From contig NZ_LNUV01000003.1 in the NCBI RefSeq assembly GCF_001512285.1, positions 346,017-410,016 of the forward strand: a stretch of 64,000 nucleotides of DNA. The letters run 5' to 3'. The notes under the pieces were generated by a model. The model was not told the origin of the DNA. It was given only the letters and a program-made list of their open reading frames with translations, and searched no databases. The position numbers were made by a program, and so were the translations under genes. Source of the DNA: Arthrobacter sp. EpRS71 (GTDB lineage Bacteria; Actinomycetota; Actinomycetes; Actinomycetales; Micrococcaceae). Every line of letters begins with the position of its first letter. Positions within the stretch are counted from its first letter, which is position 1. Below are positions 1 through 10,150 of this stretch, in pieces.

Positions 1-747
1 CAGCCCGATCGCGCCACCGGCCGAGACCAGCGCGGCGACGGTCGAGTAATCGTTGATGCGGTGCAGAACTTCGGCCGGGCGCCCGCTCACGGCAACGACG
101 GCGGCCAGGACGTCCGCGGGCGAGTAGCCATCGCGGCTGGTCACCCAGGGTTCATCCACGACGTCGGACGGTTTCAGTTCGCGTCGGGCCGCCAAAGGGT
201 GGTTCGCGGGGAGAGCGATATCCAAGGGCTCATCCGCGAGTGGAATCACGGCCACTTTGTCTTCGGGCCACTGTGGGCTGTTGTCCATCCGGTGCGCCAG
301 AACCAAGTCGTAACGGGCAGCCAGCCCCGGGAAATCCTCCTGGGCCACATCTTCATCGGAGAGTCGCAAGCGCGGTGACTTGCCGCCGTCGGACGCTGTC
401 CCGGACGCCAAATGCGCTGCCAACGGCGCAAACAGCGCCTGTCCCGCACTGTGGAAAGCGCTCACGCTCACCGGCGCGTCGGGAGCGTCGTGATAGGCGC
501 CGATTGCGGCGCGCGCATCTGCCATGGCATTCACGACGGCGGCACCCGCCTCGGCGAGGACACGGCCCGCGTCGGTGAGCACCAGGGCCCGGCCCTCTTT
601 GCGCGTCAACGGCACGTCCACGGACTTCTGGAGCAGGGCCAGCTGTTGTGAAACTGCGGAGGGAGTCACCATCAGCGTCTCAGCGACTGCCTTGACACTT
701 CCCAGGTCCCCCAGCTCGCGAAGCATCTGCAACTGATGAATTTCCAT
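1..747 (-). CDS. LysR-family transcriptional regulator (3' end cut off by window)
   Basis: The minus strand is open from an ATG at 745-747 to the window edge (249 codons, no stop), so the C-terminus is missing. The N-terminus starts [18 protein letters not shown] and continues with the winged-helix pattern of LysR proteins ([19 protein letters not shown], about residues 18-36), followed by a substrate-binding-like domain. LysR proteins bind DNA as tetramers and respond to a small ligand, often controlling the divergently transcribed neighbour. Here that neighbour is tdh-kbl, so control of threonine catabolism is a reasonable inference. The 107-bp gap to tdh carries dyad and direct-repeat motifs suited to such a regulator. 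Family assignment is firm; ligand and targets are inferred. Confidence 0.85.
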   Translation of the reverse strand, partial: MEIHQLQMLRELGDLGSVKAVAETLMVTPSAVSQQLALLQKSVDVPLTRKEGRALVLTDAGRVLAEAGAAVVNAMADARAAIGAYHDAPDAPVSVSAFHSAGQALFAPLAAHLASGTASDGGKSPRLRLSDEDVAQEDFPGLAARYDLVLAHRMDNSPQWPEDKVAVIPLADEPLDIALPANHPLAARRELKPSDVVDEPWVTSRDGYSPADVLAAVVAVSGRPAEVLHRINDYSTVAALVSAGGAIGL

Positions 748-752
748 TAGCA

Positions 753-797
753 AATCCTAAATCGTGGATTGAGAAGAATCTAGTTGTGCTAAATCGT
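753..797. promoter_or_regulatory. Candidate LysR operator region between regulator and tdh
   Basis: AATCC at 753-757 and GGATT at 766-770 form a dyad with an 8-bp spacer. The 9-bp word CTAAATCGT occurs twice, at 757-765 and 789-797, 32 bp apart (about three helical turns). LysR regulators typically bind an interrupted dyad plus a second site near the promoter of the divergent gene, so this layout fits. The motifs are visible; binding is inferred. Confidence 0.45.
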
Positions 798-854
798 CGG
801 CGACGCTCTAATGGACTCAGCAGCAGCGAAGCAGCCCCGGCAGTGAGGAATCCC

Positions 855-1901
855 ATGAAGGCTCTCTACAAATCCGGACCCCACGCAGGGTTCGAACTCG
901 TCGAACGTCCCGAGCCCGAAGCAGGCTCCGGCGACGTCAAGATCCGTGTGATGACCACCGGTATCTGCGGCACCGACCTCCACATTCAAAGCTGGGACGC
1001 CTGGGCGCAGGGCATCATCGAAACGCCACTGATCGCCGGCCACGAGTTCTATGGCGAAGTAGTGGAAATCGGCGAGGATGTCCGGGATGTCAAGGTAGGG
1101 GACAGGGTCTCCGGCGAAGGCCACGTAGTGTGCGGAATCTGCCGCAACTGCCGTGCCGGTCGCCGCCAGATGTGCATCCACACGGTGTCCGTTGGCGTGC
1201 AGCGCGATGGTGCGTTCGCCGAATACGTGGTCATCCCGGAAACCAACGTCTGGGTCCACCAGGATGAATCCGTCACCCCGGAGCTCGGCGCCATCTTCGA
1301 TCCCTTCGGCAACGCCGTCCACACTGCCCTCAGCTTCCCGCTGGTTGGCGAGGACGTGCTCATCACCGGCGCCGGTCCCATTGGCCTGATGGCCATCGCC
1401 GTCGCCCGCCACGCAGGTGCGCGAAAGATCGCCATCACGGACGTCTCAGCTCCGCGCCTGGAACTGGCCCGCCAGATGGGCGTGGACCTCGCCGTGGACG
1501 TCTCCAAAATGCGGGTCCGTGATGCACAGCAGGAACTGGGCATGCGCGAAGGTTTCGACATCGGTCTGGAAATGTCGGGACACCCCACGGCACTGCCTGA
1601 GATGATCGACAACATGAACCACGGCGGCCGCATCGCCATGCTGGGCCTTCCCAGCCAGTCCATCGACATCGACTGGGGCAAGGTGGTCACCCACATGCTC
1701 ACCCTCAAGGGCATCTACGGCCGCGAAATGTTCGAGACCTGGTACGCCATGAGCGCCATGCTGTCCTCCAATCCCGTGCTGCACCGCAGCATCTCTGCCG
1801 TGGTCACGGACAAGCTATCCGCAAAGGACTGGGAAAAGGGCTTCGAGATCGCCCGCAACGGCACCGGCGGCAAAGTGGTCCTCGACTGGACCGAACTGTA
1901 A
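855..1901 (+). CDS. tdh: L-threonine 3-dehydrogenase
   Basis: Zinc-dependent medium-chain dehydrogenase that oxidises L-threonine with NAD+ to 2-amino-3-ketobutyrate. At 348 aa it matches the family length. The ATG at 855 is chosen because GAGG lies 6 nt upstream and the product begins MKALYKSG; an in-frame GTG at 786 would add a non-conserved tail. Visible motifs are [10 protein letters not shown] with the catalytic-zinc Cys, GHEFYGEV with the zinc His, a structural-zinc Cys cluster ([15 protein letters not shown]) and the nucleotide-binding GAGPIGLMA. It lies 76 bp upstream of kbl, which encodes the next enzyme. The last codons and stop lie inside a 16-bp tandem repeat. Confidence 0.95.
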   Translation: MKALYKSGPHAGFELVERPEPEAGSGDVKIRVMTTGICGTDLHIQSWDAWAQGIIETPLIAGHEFYGEVVEIGEDVRDVKVGDRVSGEGHVVCGICRNCRAGRRQMCIHTVSVGVQRDGAFAEYVVIPETNVWVHQDESVTPELGAIFDPFGNAVHTALSFPLVGEDVLITGAGPIGLMAIAVARHAGARKIAITDVSAPRLELARQMGVDLAVDVSKMRVRDAQQELGMREGFDIGLEMSGHPTALPEMIDNMNHGGRIAMLGLPSQSIDIDWGKVVTHMLTLKGIYGREMFETWYAMSAMLSSNPVLHRSISAVVTDKLSAKDWEKGFEIARNGTGGKVVLDWTEL

Positions 1902-1932
1902 CTGGACCGAACAGCGACTGGACCGAACTGTA
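1885..1932 (+). repeat. Three tandem copies of a 16-bp unit at the end of tdh
   Basis: The unit ACTGGACCGAACTGTA occurs at 1885-1900, 1901-1916 (last four bases AGCG) and 1917-1932. The first copy encodes the C-terminal residues of Tdh; its last two bases plus the next base form the stop codon. The other copies lie in the tdh-kbl gap. Because the unit length is not a multiple of three, the extra copies do not simply extend the protein. It looks like slipped-strand duplication of the gene end. Confidence 0.9.
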
Positions 1933-1977
1933 ACGCGACCCACGGCACCCGGACCCAACAAGACTTTAGGAGCACCC

Positions 1978-3171
1978 ATGTATTCAGCCATCAAAGACCA
2001 GCTGCAGGGCGAACTGGACGAGATCCGCAGCGCCGGCCTCTTCAAGACCGAACGCCACATCGATTCCCCGCAGGCAAGCCACATCGCCGCGGGTCAGCTC
2101 GGCCAGCCGGCCAACAAGGTCCTGAACTTCTGTGCCAATAACTACCTTGGCCTGGCCGACCACCCGGACATCATTGCCGCCGCCAAGTCCGCCATGGACG
2201 AGCGCGGCTTCGGCATGGCGTCCGTGCGCTTCATCTGCGGCACCCAGGACCTCCACCTGGAGCTCGAGACCCGCGTCTCCGCATTCCTGGGAACCGAGGA
2301 CACCATCCTCTTCTCCAGCTGCTTCGACGCCAACGGCGGCGTGTTCGAGTCCCTCTTCGGCCCCGAAGACGCCATCATCTCCGACTCGCTCAACCACGCA
2401 TCCATCATTGATGGCATCCGCCTGAGCAAGGCCAAACGCTTCCGCTACGCCAACCAGGACATGGCAGACCTTGAGGCCAAGCTGGTGGAGGCTGAGGGTT
2501 CCCGCCGGAAGATCATCGTCACCGATGGTGTCTTCTCCATGGATGGCTTCCTCGCGCCCCTCGAAGCGATCTGCGACCTCGCCGAAAAGCACGACGCCTT
2601 GGTCATGGTGGACGACTCCCATGCCGTCGGCTTCATGGGCCCCACCGGCGCCGGCACCCCCGAGCACGCTGGTGTGTCCGATCGCGTGGACATCTACACC
2701 GGCACCTTCGGCAAGGCCCTCGGCGGCGCCTCGGGCGGTTATGTTTCCGGCCGTGGTGAGATCGTGGCAATGCTCCGCCAGAAGGCCCGCCCGTACCTTT
2801 TCTCCAACTCCCTCGCCCCGGCCATCGTTGCCGCCACCATCAAGGCGATTGAGCTGGTGCAGGAATCCGGCGAACTCCGCACGCGCCTGTTCGAGAACGC
2901 GGCTCTGTTCCGCCGCCGCATGAGCGAAGAAGGTTTCGAACTCCTCGACGGCGAACATGCCATCATCCCCGTGATGTTCGGTGACGCGGTGGTCGCTGCC
3001 AAGGTGGCTGACGAGATGCTGAACAACGGCGTCTTTGTCACGGCCTTCAGCTTCCCGGTGGTGCCGAAGGGCGTGGCCCGGATCCGCGTGCAGCTCTCCG
3101 CTGCGCACAGCGCGGACGACGTCGAAGCCTGCGTTCAGGCGTTCGTCAAGAGTCGCGCCGCGGTCGCCTAG
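1978..3171 (+). CDS. kbl: Glycine C-acetyltransferase (2-amino-3-ketobutyrate CoA ligase)
   Basis: PLP enzyme of the alpha-oxoamine synthase family that splits 2-amino-3-ketobutyrate with CoA into glycine and acetyl-CoA, completing the pathway started by Tdh. It has 397 aa, the usual size. The ATG at 1978 is preceded by TAGGAG. Visible motifs include [16 protein letters not shown] near the N-terminus, the [12 protein letters not shown] segment, [15 protein letters not shown] and the PLP-lysine region [15 protein letters not shown]. It probably forms an operon with tdh. No frame problem is visible. Confidence 0.95.
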   Translation: MYSAIKDQLQGELDEIRSAGLFKTERHIDSPQASHIAAGQLGQPANKVLNFCANNYLGLADHPDIIAAAKSAMDERGFGMASVRFICGTQDLHLELETRVSAFLGTEDTILFSSCFDANGGVFESLFGPEDAIISDSLNHASIIDGIRLSKAKRFRYANQDMADLEAKLVEAEGSRRKIIVTDGVFSMDGFLAPLEAICDLAEKHDALVMVDDSHAVGFMGPTGAGTPEHAGVSDRVDIYTGTFGKALGGASGGYVSGRGEIVAMLRQKARPYLFSNSLAPAIVAATIKAIELVQESGELRTRLFENAALFRRRMSEEGFELLDGEHAIIPVMFGDAVVAAKVADEMLNNGVFVTAFSFPVVPKGVARIRVQLSAAHSADDVEACVQAFVKSRAAVA

Positions 3172-3309
3172 AACGCTCTATCACGTCCCGCGTGTTTGGG
3201 CCGGACGCTCTATCACGTCCTTGTGGCATGTGATAGAGCGTTCGGGGTTAAGGGCTGGGACGTGAGAGAGGGACGGCCTGAAGGGCTTGGGATGTGAGAG
3301 AGCATCCGG
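3171..3309. repeat. Intergenic cluster of GCTCTATCAC-type direct and inverted repeats
   Basis: GAACGCTCTATCAC at 3171-3184 is repeated as GACGCTCTATCACGTCC at 3204-3220 and occurs as the exact reverse complement GTGATAGAGCGTTC at 3230-3243. Degenerate copies (GGACGTGAGAGAGGGACG, GATGTGAGAGAGCATC) follow up to about 3309. The transcript could fold into alternative hairpins just after the kbl stop. It may act as a terminator or mRNA stabiliser, or be a dispersed intergenic repeat. No other copy was seen in this window. Confidence 0.8.
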
Positions 3310-3326
3310 TCTGACAGGATGGAGCC

Positions 3327-4424
3327 ATGGCTTCGAATTATGACGTGGTAATCGTTGGCGGCGGCATCGGGGGACTCTCGTTGGCGGCGGCACTGGCAGG
3401 CAAGTGCACTGTTGCCTTGGTTGAGGCAGAGCAGTCCTTGGCGTTCCACACGTCCTCACGTTCGGCCCGGCAGCTGATCCCCAGCTATGGTCCGGCGGTG
3501 GTTCAGGACCTGACTGTTCGGACGCTGGAGATGCTGGCGGAAAGGGATGCCCAAGCAGCGGAGCCGATCCTGACGCCCCGCGGGTTCATGCTGGTGGGTG
3601 ACGAGGAGACCGTGCGCGCCGAGGCCAGTGGCAACATGCACTCCATCACTCACGACGAAGCGATGCGGCTCTGCCCTGCCCTTGTCCCTGATTCCTTCAC
3701 AGCCGCAGGGTTGGACAACGGCTCCTTCGGCTGCAACGCCCCTTTGCTGCTGGAGGAACACCGGCGGACTGCAGAAGCCGCAGGGGTGGACATCATCACC
3801 GGAGCCAAAGTGCACTCTGCCCAGCGGTTGGGGAGTGGCTGGCAGCTGGGCGCGGGCACCGAAGGTTTCCAGTCCGGCGTCGTGGTTAATGCGGCGGGTG
3901 CCTGGGCAGATGAGCTGGCCGTCATCAGTGGCGTGGAGAAGCTGGGGCTTCAGCCGTACCGGCGGACCGCCGCGATCGTGAACGTGGAGAACCGGTTGAC
4001 GCCGGAAACACCTATGGTGTGTGCAGCCGACGACTCGTTCTATTTCCGTGCCGAGGGCCATCAGGTCCTGATCTCACCGTCGGAAACCGTGCCCAGCGGC
4101 GCCGAGGATGCCAAGCCCTATCCGGGGGACGTGGAGGCCTTGATCAGCAATCTCAACACTGTAACCGCCCTGGGCATCCGCTCCGTGGACCGTGCGTGGA
4201 CCGGCCTCCGGACCGAAGCTGCTGACGGAATCCCGGTGGTGGGGTTCGACGCCGAAGCGCCCGGCTTCTTCTGGCTGGCAGGACAGGGTGGCTACGGTTT
4301 CCAGACGTCGTCAGCCATCGCGGAGCTGGCAGCCGCGCTGATCCTCGACGAAGTAAGAAGCGACAGTCCGGAATCCCGGACAGCGGAGCAGCTGGCAGCC
4401 GTTCGTTGGTCCATCCGGCGCTGA
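3327..4424 (+). CDS. FAD-dependent amine/D-amino-acid oxidoreductase (DAO family)
   Basis: The protein has 365 aa. The N-terminal dinucleotide-binding motif VVIVGGGIGGLSLAAALAG (about residues 7-25) is followed by VEAEQSLAFHTSSRS, as in the DAO superfamily. The C-terminal FAD segment includes WTGLRTEAADGIPVVGFD and GQGGYGFQTSSA. Members oxidise the C-N bond of amino acids or sarcosine-like substrates. The overall look is closest to D-arginine dehydrogenase or glycine-oxidase-like enzymes, but the substrate cannot be read from sequence. GGAG precedes the ATG. The stop lies 11 bp before the HutI start, suggesting co-transcription with histidine catabolism. Confidence 0.85.
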   Translation: MASNYDVVIVGGGIGGLSLAAALAGKCTVALVEAEQSLAFHTSSRSARQLIPSYGPAVVQDLTVRTLEMLAERDAQAAEPILTPRGFMLVGDEETVRAEASGNMHSITHDEAMRLCPALVPDSFTAAGLDNGSFGCNAPLLLEEHRRTAEAAGVDIITGAKVHSAQRLGSGWQLGAGTEGFQSGVVVNAAGAWADELAVISGVEKLGLQPYRRTAAIVNVENRLTPETPMVCAADDSFYFRAEGHQVLISPSETVPSGAEDAKPYPGDVEALISNLNTVTALGIRSVDRAWTGLRTEAADGIPVVGFDAEAPGFFWLAGQGGYGFQTSSAIAELAAALILDEVRSDSPESRTAEQLAAVRWSIRR

Positions 4425-4435
4425 ACAATAGGGTC

Positions 4436-5668
4436 ATGAGCGGAAACACGAGCGGGCCCAGCACACTCATCACCAACATCGGCGAACTGATGACACAGGA
4501 CCTGGAGCACCGGGTCCTCAGGGACGCGGCCATCGTGTTGGACGGCGAGCGCATCGCGTGGATGGGGTCCAGCGCTGACGCCCCGTCTGCTGACGTAAAG
4601 ATCGACGCCGAGGGCCGGGCAGTGTTGCCTGGCTGGGTGGATTCGCACTCGCACCTTGTGTTCGCAGGTGACCGCACGGCCGAGTTTGAGGCCCGCATGG
4701 CTGGTGAGAGCTACAGTGCCGGTGGGATCGCCGTGACCACTAATGCCACGCGCAGCGTCAGCGACGACGAGCTCACGCGCTTGGTGCGGGACCGCGTGGC
4801 CGAGGCGGTCTCGCAGGGGACCACCTATTTGGAGAGCAAGACCGGCTACGGCCTGGACGTGGAGAACGAGGCCCGCAGTGCCCGCATCGCTGCGGCGGAA
4901 GTGGACGAGGTCACCTACCTTGGTGCGCACCTGGTCCCCGCCGGGGCGGACGCTGAGGAGTACACGGACCTGGTCTGTGGACCCATGCTCGTCGCCGTTT
5001 TGCCGCACGTCCGTTGGGCAGATGTTTTCTGCGAGCGCGGGGCCTTCACCGAGGATCAGTCGCGCCGCGTGCTGACGGCGGCCCGCGACGCCGGACTTGG
5101 TTTGAGGGTGCACGGCAACCAGCTCGGTGAGGGGCCGGGCGTTGCGTTGGCCGTGGAGTTCGGTGCGGCGAGCGTGGACCACGTCAACTACCTTTCGGAC
5201 AAGGACGTCGCAGCGCTCGCGGAAACGTGGGCCGGCTGGGATCCTGCAACGGGGGCTGGCGCTAAAGGCACCGTGGCTACCTGCCTTCCGGCTTGCGACC
5301 TGTCCACCCGCCAGCCTTTGGCGCCTGGCCGTGAACTGATCGATGCCGGCGTGCAGATCGCGCTGGCCGCCAACTGCAACCCCGGTACTTCCTACACCAG
5401 CTCCATGGCGTTCTGCGTCACCACGGCTGTCCTCCAGATGCACTTGAGCGTCCATGAGGCCGTCCGCGCGGCGACGTACGGCGGCGCTTTGGCGTTGGGC
5501 AGGGAGTCGGGGAACGACGTCGACGGCGAACGGGCGGTGGGTTCGCTCGCGGTTGGGCATCGCGCGGACCTGCACATGTTGAGGGCGCCATCGGCCACGC
5601 ACCTTGCCTACCGTCCCGGGATCCCGCTGACGCATTCGGTGTGGCGGGCGGGCGTGCGGGTCGTCTGA
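4436..5668 (+). CDS. hutI: Imidazolonepropionase
   Basis: Amidohydrolase-fold enzyme that hydrolyses 4-imidazolone-5-propanoate to N-formimino-L-glutamate, the third step of histidine degradation. It has 410 aa. Visible motifs are the metal-binding DSHSHLVFAGDR (HxH), ESKTGYGL, HGNQLGEGPG and DHVNYL, and ALAANCNPGTSYTSSM near the C-terminus. The ATG at 4436 is preferred over an in-frame TTG at 4406, which would overlap the upstream gene. The other hut genes are not in this window, so histidine catabolism is split or the upstream oxidoreductase has a related role. Confidence 0.93.
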   Translation: MSGNTSGPSTLITNIGELMTQDLEHRVLRDAAIVLDGERIAWMGSSADAPSADVKIDAEGRAVLPGWVDSHSHLVFAGDRTAEFEARMAGESYSAGGIAVTTNATRSVSDDELTRLVRDRVAEAVSQGTTYLESKTGYGLDVENEARSARIAAAEVDEVTYLGAHLVPAGADAEEYTDLVCGPMLVAVLPHVRWADVFCERGAFTEDQSRRVLTAARDAGLGLRVHGNQLGEGPGVALAVEFGAASVDHVNYLSDKDVAALAETWAGWDPATGAGAKGTVATCLPACDLSTRQPLAPGRELIDAGVQIALAANCNPGTSYTSSMAFCVTTAVLQMHLSVHEAVRAATYGGALALGRESGNDVDGERAVGSLAVGHRADLHMLRAPSATHLAYRPGIPLTHSVWRAGVRVV

Positions 5669-5675
5669 GTAAAAG

Positions 5676-5738
5676 CAACGCGGGGTCACTTATGGCCCCT
5701 TCCGGGACTCCGGAAGGGCCATAAGTGACCCCGCGTTG
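5676..5738. terminator. Long palindromic intergenic element, copy 1 (likely bidirectional terminator)
   Basis: CAACGCGGGGTCACTTATGG starts the left arm at 5676, and the exact reverse complement ends at 5738. The arms are about 29 bp with one bulged C and a GACT loop. It sits between the convergent ends of hutI and the GH101 gene. The outer 16 bp of each arm recur at 23755-23816, also between convergent genes. It is a dispersed repeat with probable terminator function. Confidence 0.85.
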
Positions 5739-5741
5739 TGA

Positions 5742-8700
5742 CTAGGCGCAGCTGAACTTCGCGTCCGCCCAATCACCCCAGTCGTCGCCGGCGTCGTCAC
5801 CGTTCTTGTCGGCGATCAGCTCGACGTTCTGGACACCTGTGATGTCCACGGTGAGGGGGAGTGCCACGGAGTCGGCGCTGAGGACGGGGGTGCGGTGGAG
5901 TTCGCGCCCATCACCCCTGACGATAAACACCACCGATCCGTGCAGGCCCTTGTTCAGTTTGGCGTCGTCCACTCCTACCGTGGCGGTGAAGGCGTTGCAT
6001 TTGGCCTCGGTGGCGATGCTGATCTTTGAGTCGGCGTGGACGCCGATCCCTTTCGGATACACGACGCCGTCAAGCCGCAATGCGGGTCCGTCGCCGGCGT
6101 TCTGCTCACCATTGGCCCGGTCACGTTCCGCTGGCCCCCAGCCATTGGTGCTGCCGATCCAGGGGAGGTCGGAGGCGAACACTGTTCCTGTCAGCACGGG
6201 TGCCGGCGGTTCCTGCGACGTGGAGGAACAGGTGAACTTGGCATCGGCCCAGTCTGCGTGGTCGTTGCCATTGGAGTCGCCGGCGTCGTTGGCTACCAGC
6301 TCCACATACTGGGCGCCGGTGACGTCCACGGTGAGCGGCAGGGGAGCGCTGGTGGCGCCCAAGACCGGGGTGGTGACCTTGGTGGTGCCGTCCGCTACCA
6401 CGGAGAATTTCACGCTTCCCCGCGTTGGCTGGGCGTCATCGATGCCTACCGTTGCGGTGAAGGCAGTGCAGTAGCCGCCGAGGTAGTACCGGACGTTGCC
6501 GTTGGCGTGGGCTCCCAGGCCCTTGGCGTAGACCGTGCCGTTCAGTGTGAGTGGCGTGCCATCGCCGGCCCCGGTTCCGCCGTTGGACTGGTCCTTCTCA
6601 ACAGGACCCCAGCCGTTGGTGGCGCTGACCCAGGGGTGGTCGCTGGCGAACACGGTGGCCTGCGGCGGCTTGGGCAGAGTCCGCACAATGGTGGTGGTGT
6701 TGATGGTGCGGCTGCCCGCGGGATCGGCGCCTGAAGCAGCGACGGTGTAGCTGGCTTTGGCTGTGATGGGGTAGTCGCCGTCTGCTGACGCCGGCGCCGT
6801 GATCTTCCACGTGGTGGTGAGCGTTCCGCCGGCCGGGAGGGTTGCAGCAGTGGCGGGCGTGGACGGGGTGGCTGTCCACCCTTCAGGCAGTGCAAGGGTG
6901 ACGGCGAGGTCGCTGATGGCTGCCGGTTCGTCGGACACGAACGTGGTGACGAAGTCCTGCGCTTTGCCCTGCTGAACCACGTCGCCCTGGAGCGCAGCCG
7001 AGAGTTGCGCACATGCCGGGACGGCTTCGGAGGCGCCAAGATCTTCCACCAGGAAGTTGTCCAAGGTGAAATCTGAACCGTTCGAGCTTCCCGTGCGCTG
7101 CAATCCCACGAAGTAGTCCCCGCAGAAGCCGGTATCGAGGATCTGCTCGAACCGCGTGGTGGACGTCTTGGCGTCGATGGGCTGGCTGGCCGTCACCGCG
7201 GGGCCTGCCTGCGAGTCATAACCGGACACCCAGGAGTACTGTCCGGCTTTGGAGTTCTGGTAGTCGAAGGACACCTTGTACTTGCGGCCTGCCTGGAACG
7301 GCACGGTTGCCTCGGTGGTGCGGTACACCATGCCGGGTCCGCCATTGGGGGCAAGGTTTTCGTCGTGGGCGATCAGCGACCATGTGCCGTTCAGCACTTC
7401 GTCGATCACGTTGGTGTCCCAGCCCTTTTGTGTGAAGGGCTCGTGGCGTTCGGTGATGTGGGTGCGCGGATCCGTGGATCCACCGGCGTCGCCCTTCACG
7501 AATGGTCCCCAGCCTTGGTCCACGTTTTCGAAGTCCTCGCTGAGCACACCGGTGGTGGTGACCCGGGCGGTCTTCACCGCCCGGAAGTCATCCACGCGTA
7601 CTGTGGCATCGCCGTCGGCCGCTTTCACGGAAATTGTCGCCTTGGTGTTGTTCCGTGGGACGTCCACCAGGACGCGGATGCGCTGGAAGGCTGTGCCGTG
7701 CTTCTCATCGCCAGCTACGAAGTTTTCGGCGTTGGACGAGTCGATGGTGACGCTTTCGGTCTTGCCGTTGACGTCTACGGAGAGCGTGGTGGGCCGGGTC
7801 TTGCCGGGCTGGATTTCCACCCAGGCGCTGACGGACTGGGTTCCGGCGTCCAGCTTCACGTCCTGGCTGATCGACGACGGCGTTGCCCCCATTTCGGCGT
7901 AGCGGCGGCCTTTGTCGTCGCGGACCTGGGTGACGGTGCCCGTGGGGGTCCACGGTGAGAGGTCTGCTCCGTTGAAGCCGGGATCGTTGAAGGCCGTTCC
8001 TTCGCCGAACCCGGCCTTCTGGGGCAGTTCAGCCTTGTTGTTCTTCGGAGCCAGGACGTAGGGCTGTTTGGCGTCGGCCGTGACGGTGACTTGTCCGTTG
8101 ACAACGGGCACATCGGCGACCTTCACGCGGCCGTTGTCGGTCAGCTTGAAGAGTTCAAGGGAGCCTGACGTGGCGAACTCTGTGGTGAGGGTCCAGGTGC
8201 TGGCGCCACCGGCAGGGTTGTAGTGGTAGAGCTTGTCGGCCTTCCCGTTTTCCTTGGAGGACCAGGGCAGCAGGTACGTGCCGCCCTGCAATACGGAAGC
8301 CCCGGCCACCGTGATGTTGCGTTCCTCGGCGGTGTTTCCGGTGACAGCTACACCGTCGGCGAGGTCGATGCGGTCAGCCGTCCACTTGGTGATCTGGTGG
8401 TGCTGGAGGAACTTGGCAGGCACGTTGGCCGTCCACACGTTTTCGCTGAAGGCATTGAAGTCGTTCTGCCCGGTCCAGCCTTCGAACTCCACGATGTGGC
8501 TCACGCCGAGCTTGGGGTCGGGGTTCCAGACGTCCGACTGGGTGTTGTTGATGAAGCGCAGGATCTGGGAGTTGATGCCCTTGTTGGTGGATCCACCGTA
8601 CTTTTCATCGTTTGCCCAGTGGGACCAGGTGTTGTTCCGGGAGAGGTGGTCTGCCCATTCGGAGCCCACACGGAAGCCGTTCTTGACAAGTTCCTGCTGC

Positions 8701-10150
8701 AGGCGTTCGGCCAGCCAGCCAAATTCGTAATAGACGTCCACGTACACGAAGTCCAGGTTCTTGTCCGTGGCTTCGCGGAGTTCCTTGATGCGCTGGGCGA
8801 GCTTCCCGGAATTAATGTCCTCACGCTGGTTCATGTAGTAGGACTGGTCCAACCAGTTCCAGCCCAAGCCCTTGTCAGCACGCAACAGGTCTTCGCTGAA
8901 GGACTTGGCCTCAGGGTAGATCTCCGTGGCGTTGATGTGGACACCGAAGCTGGCATTCCAGTCTTTGCCTTCCTTGACCAGCTTGTTGAGGTCTTCCACG
9001 CCACCTGCCCGGCTGTTGAAGTTGTTGCCGTAGTCCGTGTTGGCGGAGTCGTGGCCCTCGCTGGTGTAGCCCTTGAGCATGGCAACCTGGCCCAGTCCGT
9101 CCGTTGCCAGGGAGATGCGTTTGACGTCATCCAGGGTGCGGAGGAACGGGTGGGTTGCCTGCGAGGCGAAGTTGAACGGGATGTGTGTGATCACGTTATC
9201 CGGGGTCTGCTCACCCTTGTTGGGGCTGACCTGGATGGACCTCATGGCGATTGCCGCGTCCTGCCAGTCCACACCGCCGTCGGCATTTGCATCGGAGGTG
9301 ATGACCACCCGTGTCCACGGGAGTTCCTCGGTGGTGGCCGAACCCTCTGCGCGGTAGAGCCACTGGCCGCTGGCCACACCCATGGACACTCCGCCTGCCC
9401 CGTCACTGACGGCTTGGCGCCAAAAGCGGCCGCGATCCTTCGAGCCAGGCCCGGAGGACGTGTCATAGAGGGCGTTGGATTCGAAGGCAGCACCCAGGGT
9501 GGCGGTATTGGCCAGCGCGTAGGCGGAGCTCTTGGCGGACGCATCCAGGGGAGTCGAAGGCGTGATCGGCGTGAACTCGTCGCCCGTGATGCTTCGGTCC
9601 ACGGACAGGTTGGCGGTGGATACCTGGGCTCCAGGCTGCGTGGAGCCCACTGTCACCAGGTTCAGCCGGGGGAGTTGCAGGGTTTTCACCTGGTGTTCGG
9701 CGGAGTCCTTGATCTCTGTGACGTTGAAGGACACCACGTTCTTCTTCACGGACAGGCGGGCCTTGATCACAGTATTGCCGAATTCGGGGATGCTCAGGAC
9801 GTAGTCCCTTGCATCCTTTCCGGAGGCGGTGGATGTCCCGGTGGCCGCGTATTCCACACCGTTGATGGTGACGGTGTTGAGCCGGGTCACCGTGCCATCC
9901 AGTCGGGCCTTGGAAGCGGTGTGGGTGTAGCCGAGGACCTGCGGGAAGGTGGTGGAGATGTCCACCGTGAGCTGGCCGGAGGTGATGGCAGTGGTGTCGG
10001 CGGTGCTGACGATATCTGTGGGGTGGGTGGATGGTGGGTGGATGGGGCTGCGGCGGCGGGCGGTAGTGCCAGCAGTCCCAAGGAGGATGAGGCGACGACG
10101 CAGGCCAAACTCAGTGAGGCGAAACGTCTGGGGGATGACAAGCGGGGCAT
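5742..10150 (-). CDS. Secreted endo-alpha-N-acetylgalactosaminidase (GH101), signal peptide out of frame
   Basis: GH101 enzymes release the Gal-beta-1,3-GalNAc core from mucin-type O-glycans. The large frame (5742-9965) has a beta-sandwich N-terminus, a TIM barrel with VYVDVYYEFGWLAERL (probable nucleophile Asp) and GSEWADHL (probable acid/base Glu), carbohydrate-binding beta domains, a NEW3-like segment (ALPEGWTATPS) and two C-terminal NPCBM domains, each with NGWGP and ADAKF(T/S)C. An ATG at 10150 with AAGGAG upstream starts a clear signal peptide (MPRLSSPRRFASLSLACVV, ending PPAAAAP), but in another frame. Removing one copy of the 11-bp tandem repeat at 10022-10043 joins the two frames into about 1465 aa. 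As written, the catalytic part could start only from a GTG at 9965, without export. Family is clear; activity in this strain is doubtful. Confidence 0.85.
10022..10043. repeat. Exact 11-bp tandem duplication disrupting the GH101 frame
   Basis: GGTGGGTGGAT occurs at 10022-10032 and again at 10033-10043. On the coding (minus) strand this is ATCCACCCACC twice, just after the Ala-rich signal-peptidase region. Signal-peptide codons begin at positions equal to 1 mod 3 and the catalytic frame at 2 mod 3; deleting 11 bp makes them agree. It could be a fixed mutation, a reversible phase switch or a sequence error. Confidence 0.92.

Noticed and set aside
1984..3108. Long minus-strand reading frame opposite kbl
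   Set aside because: Antisense shadow of a well-conserved gene in GC-rich DNA; the composition is Gly/His/Asp-rich and shows no family motif.
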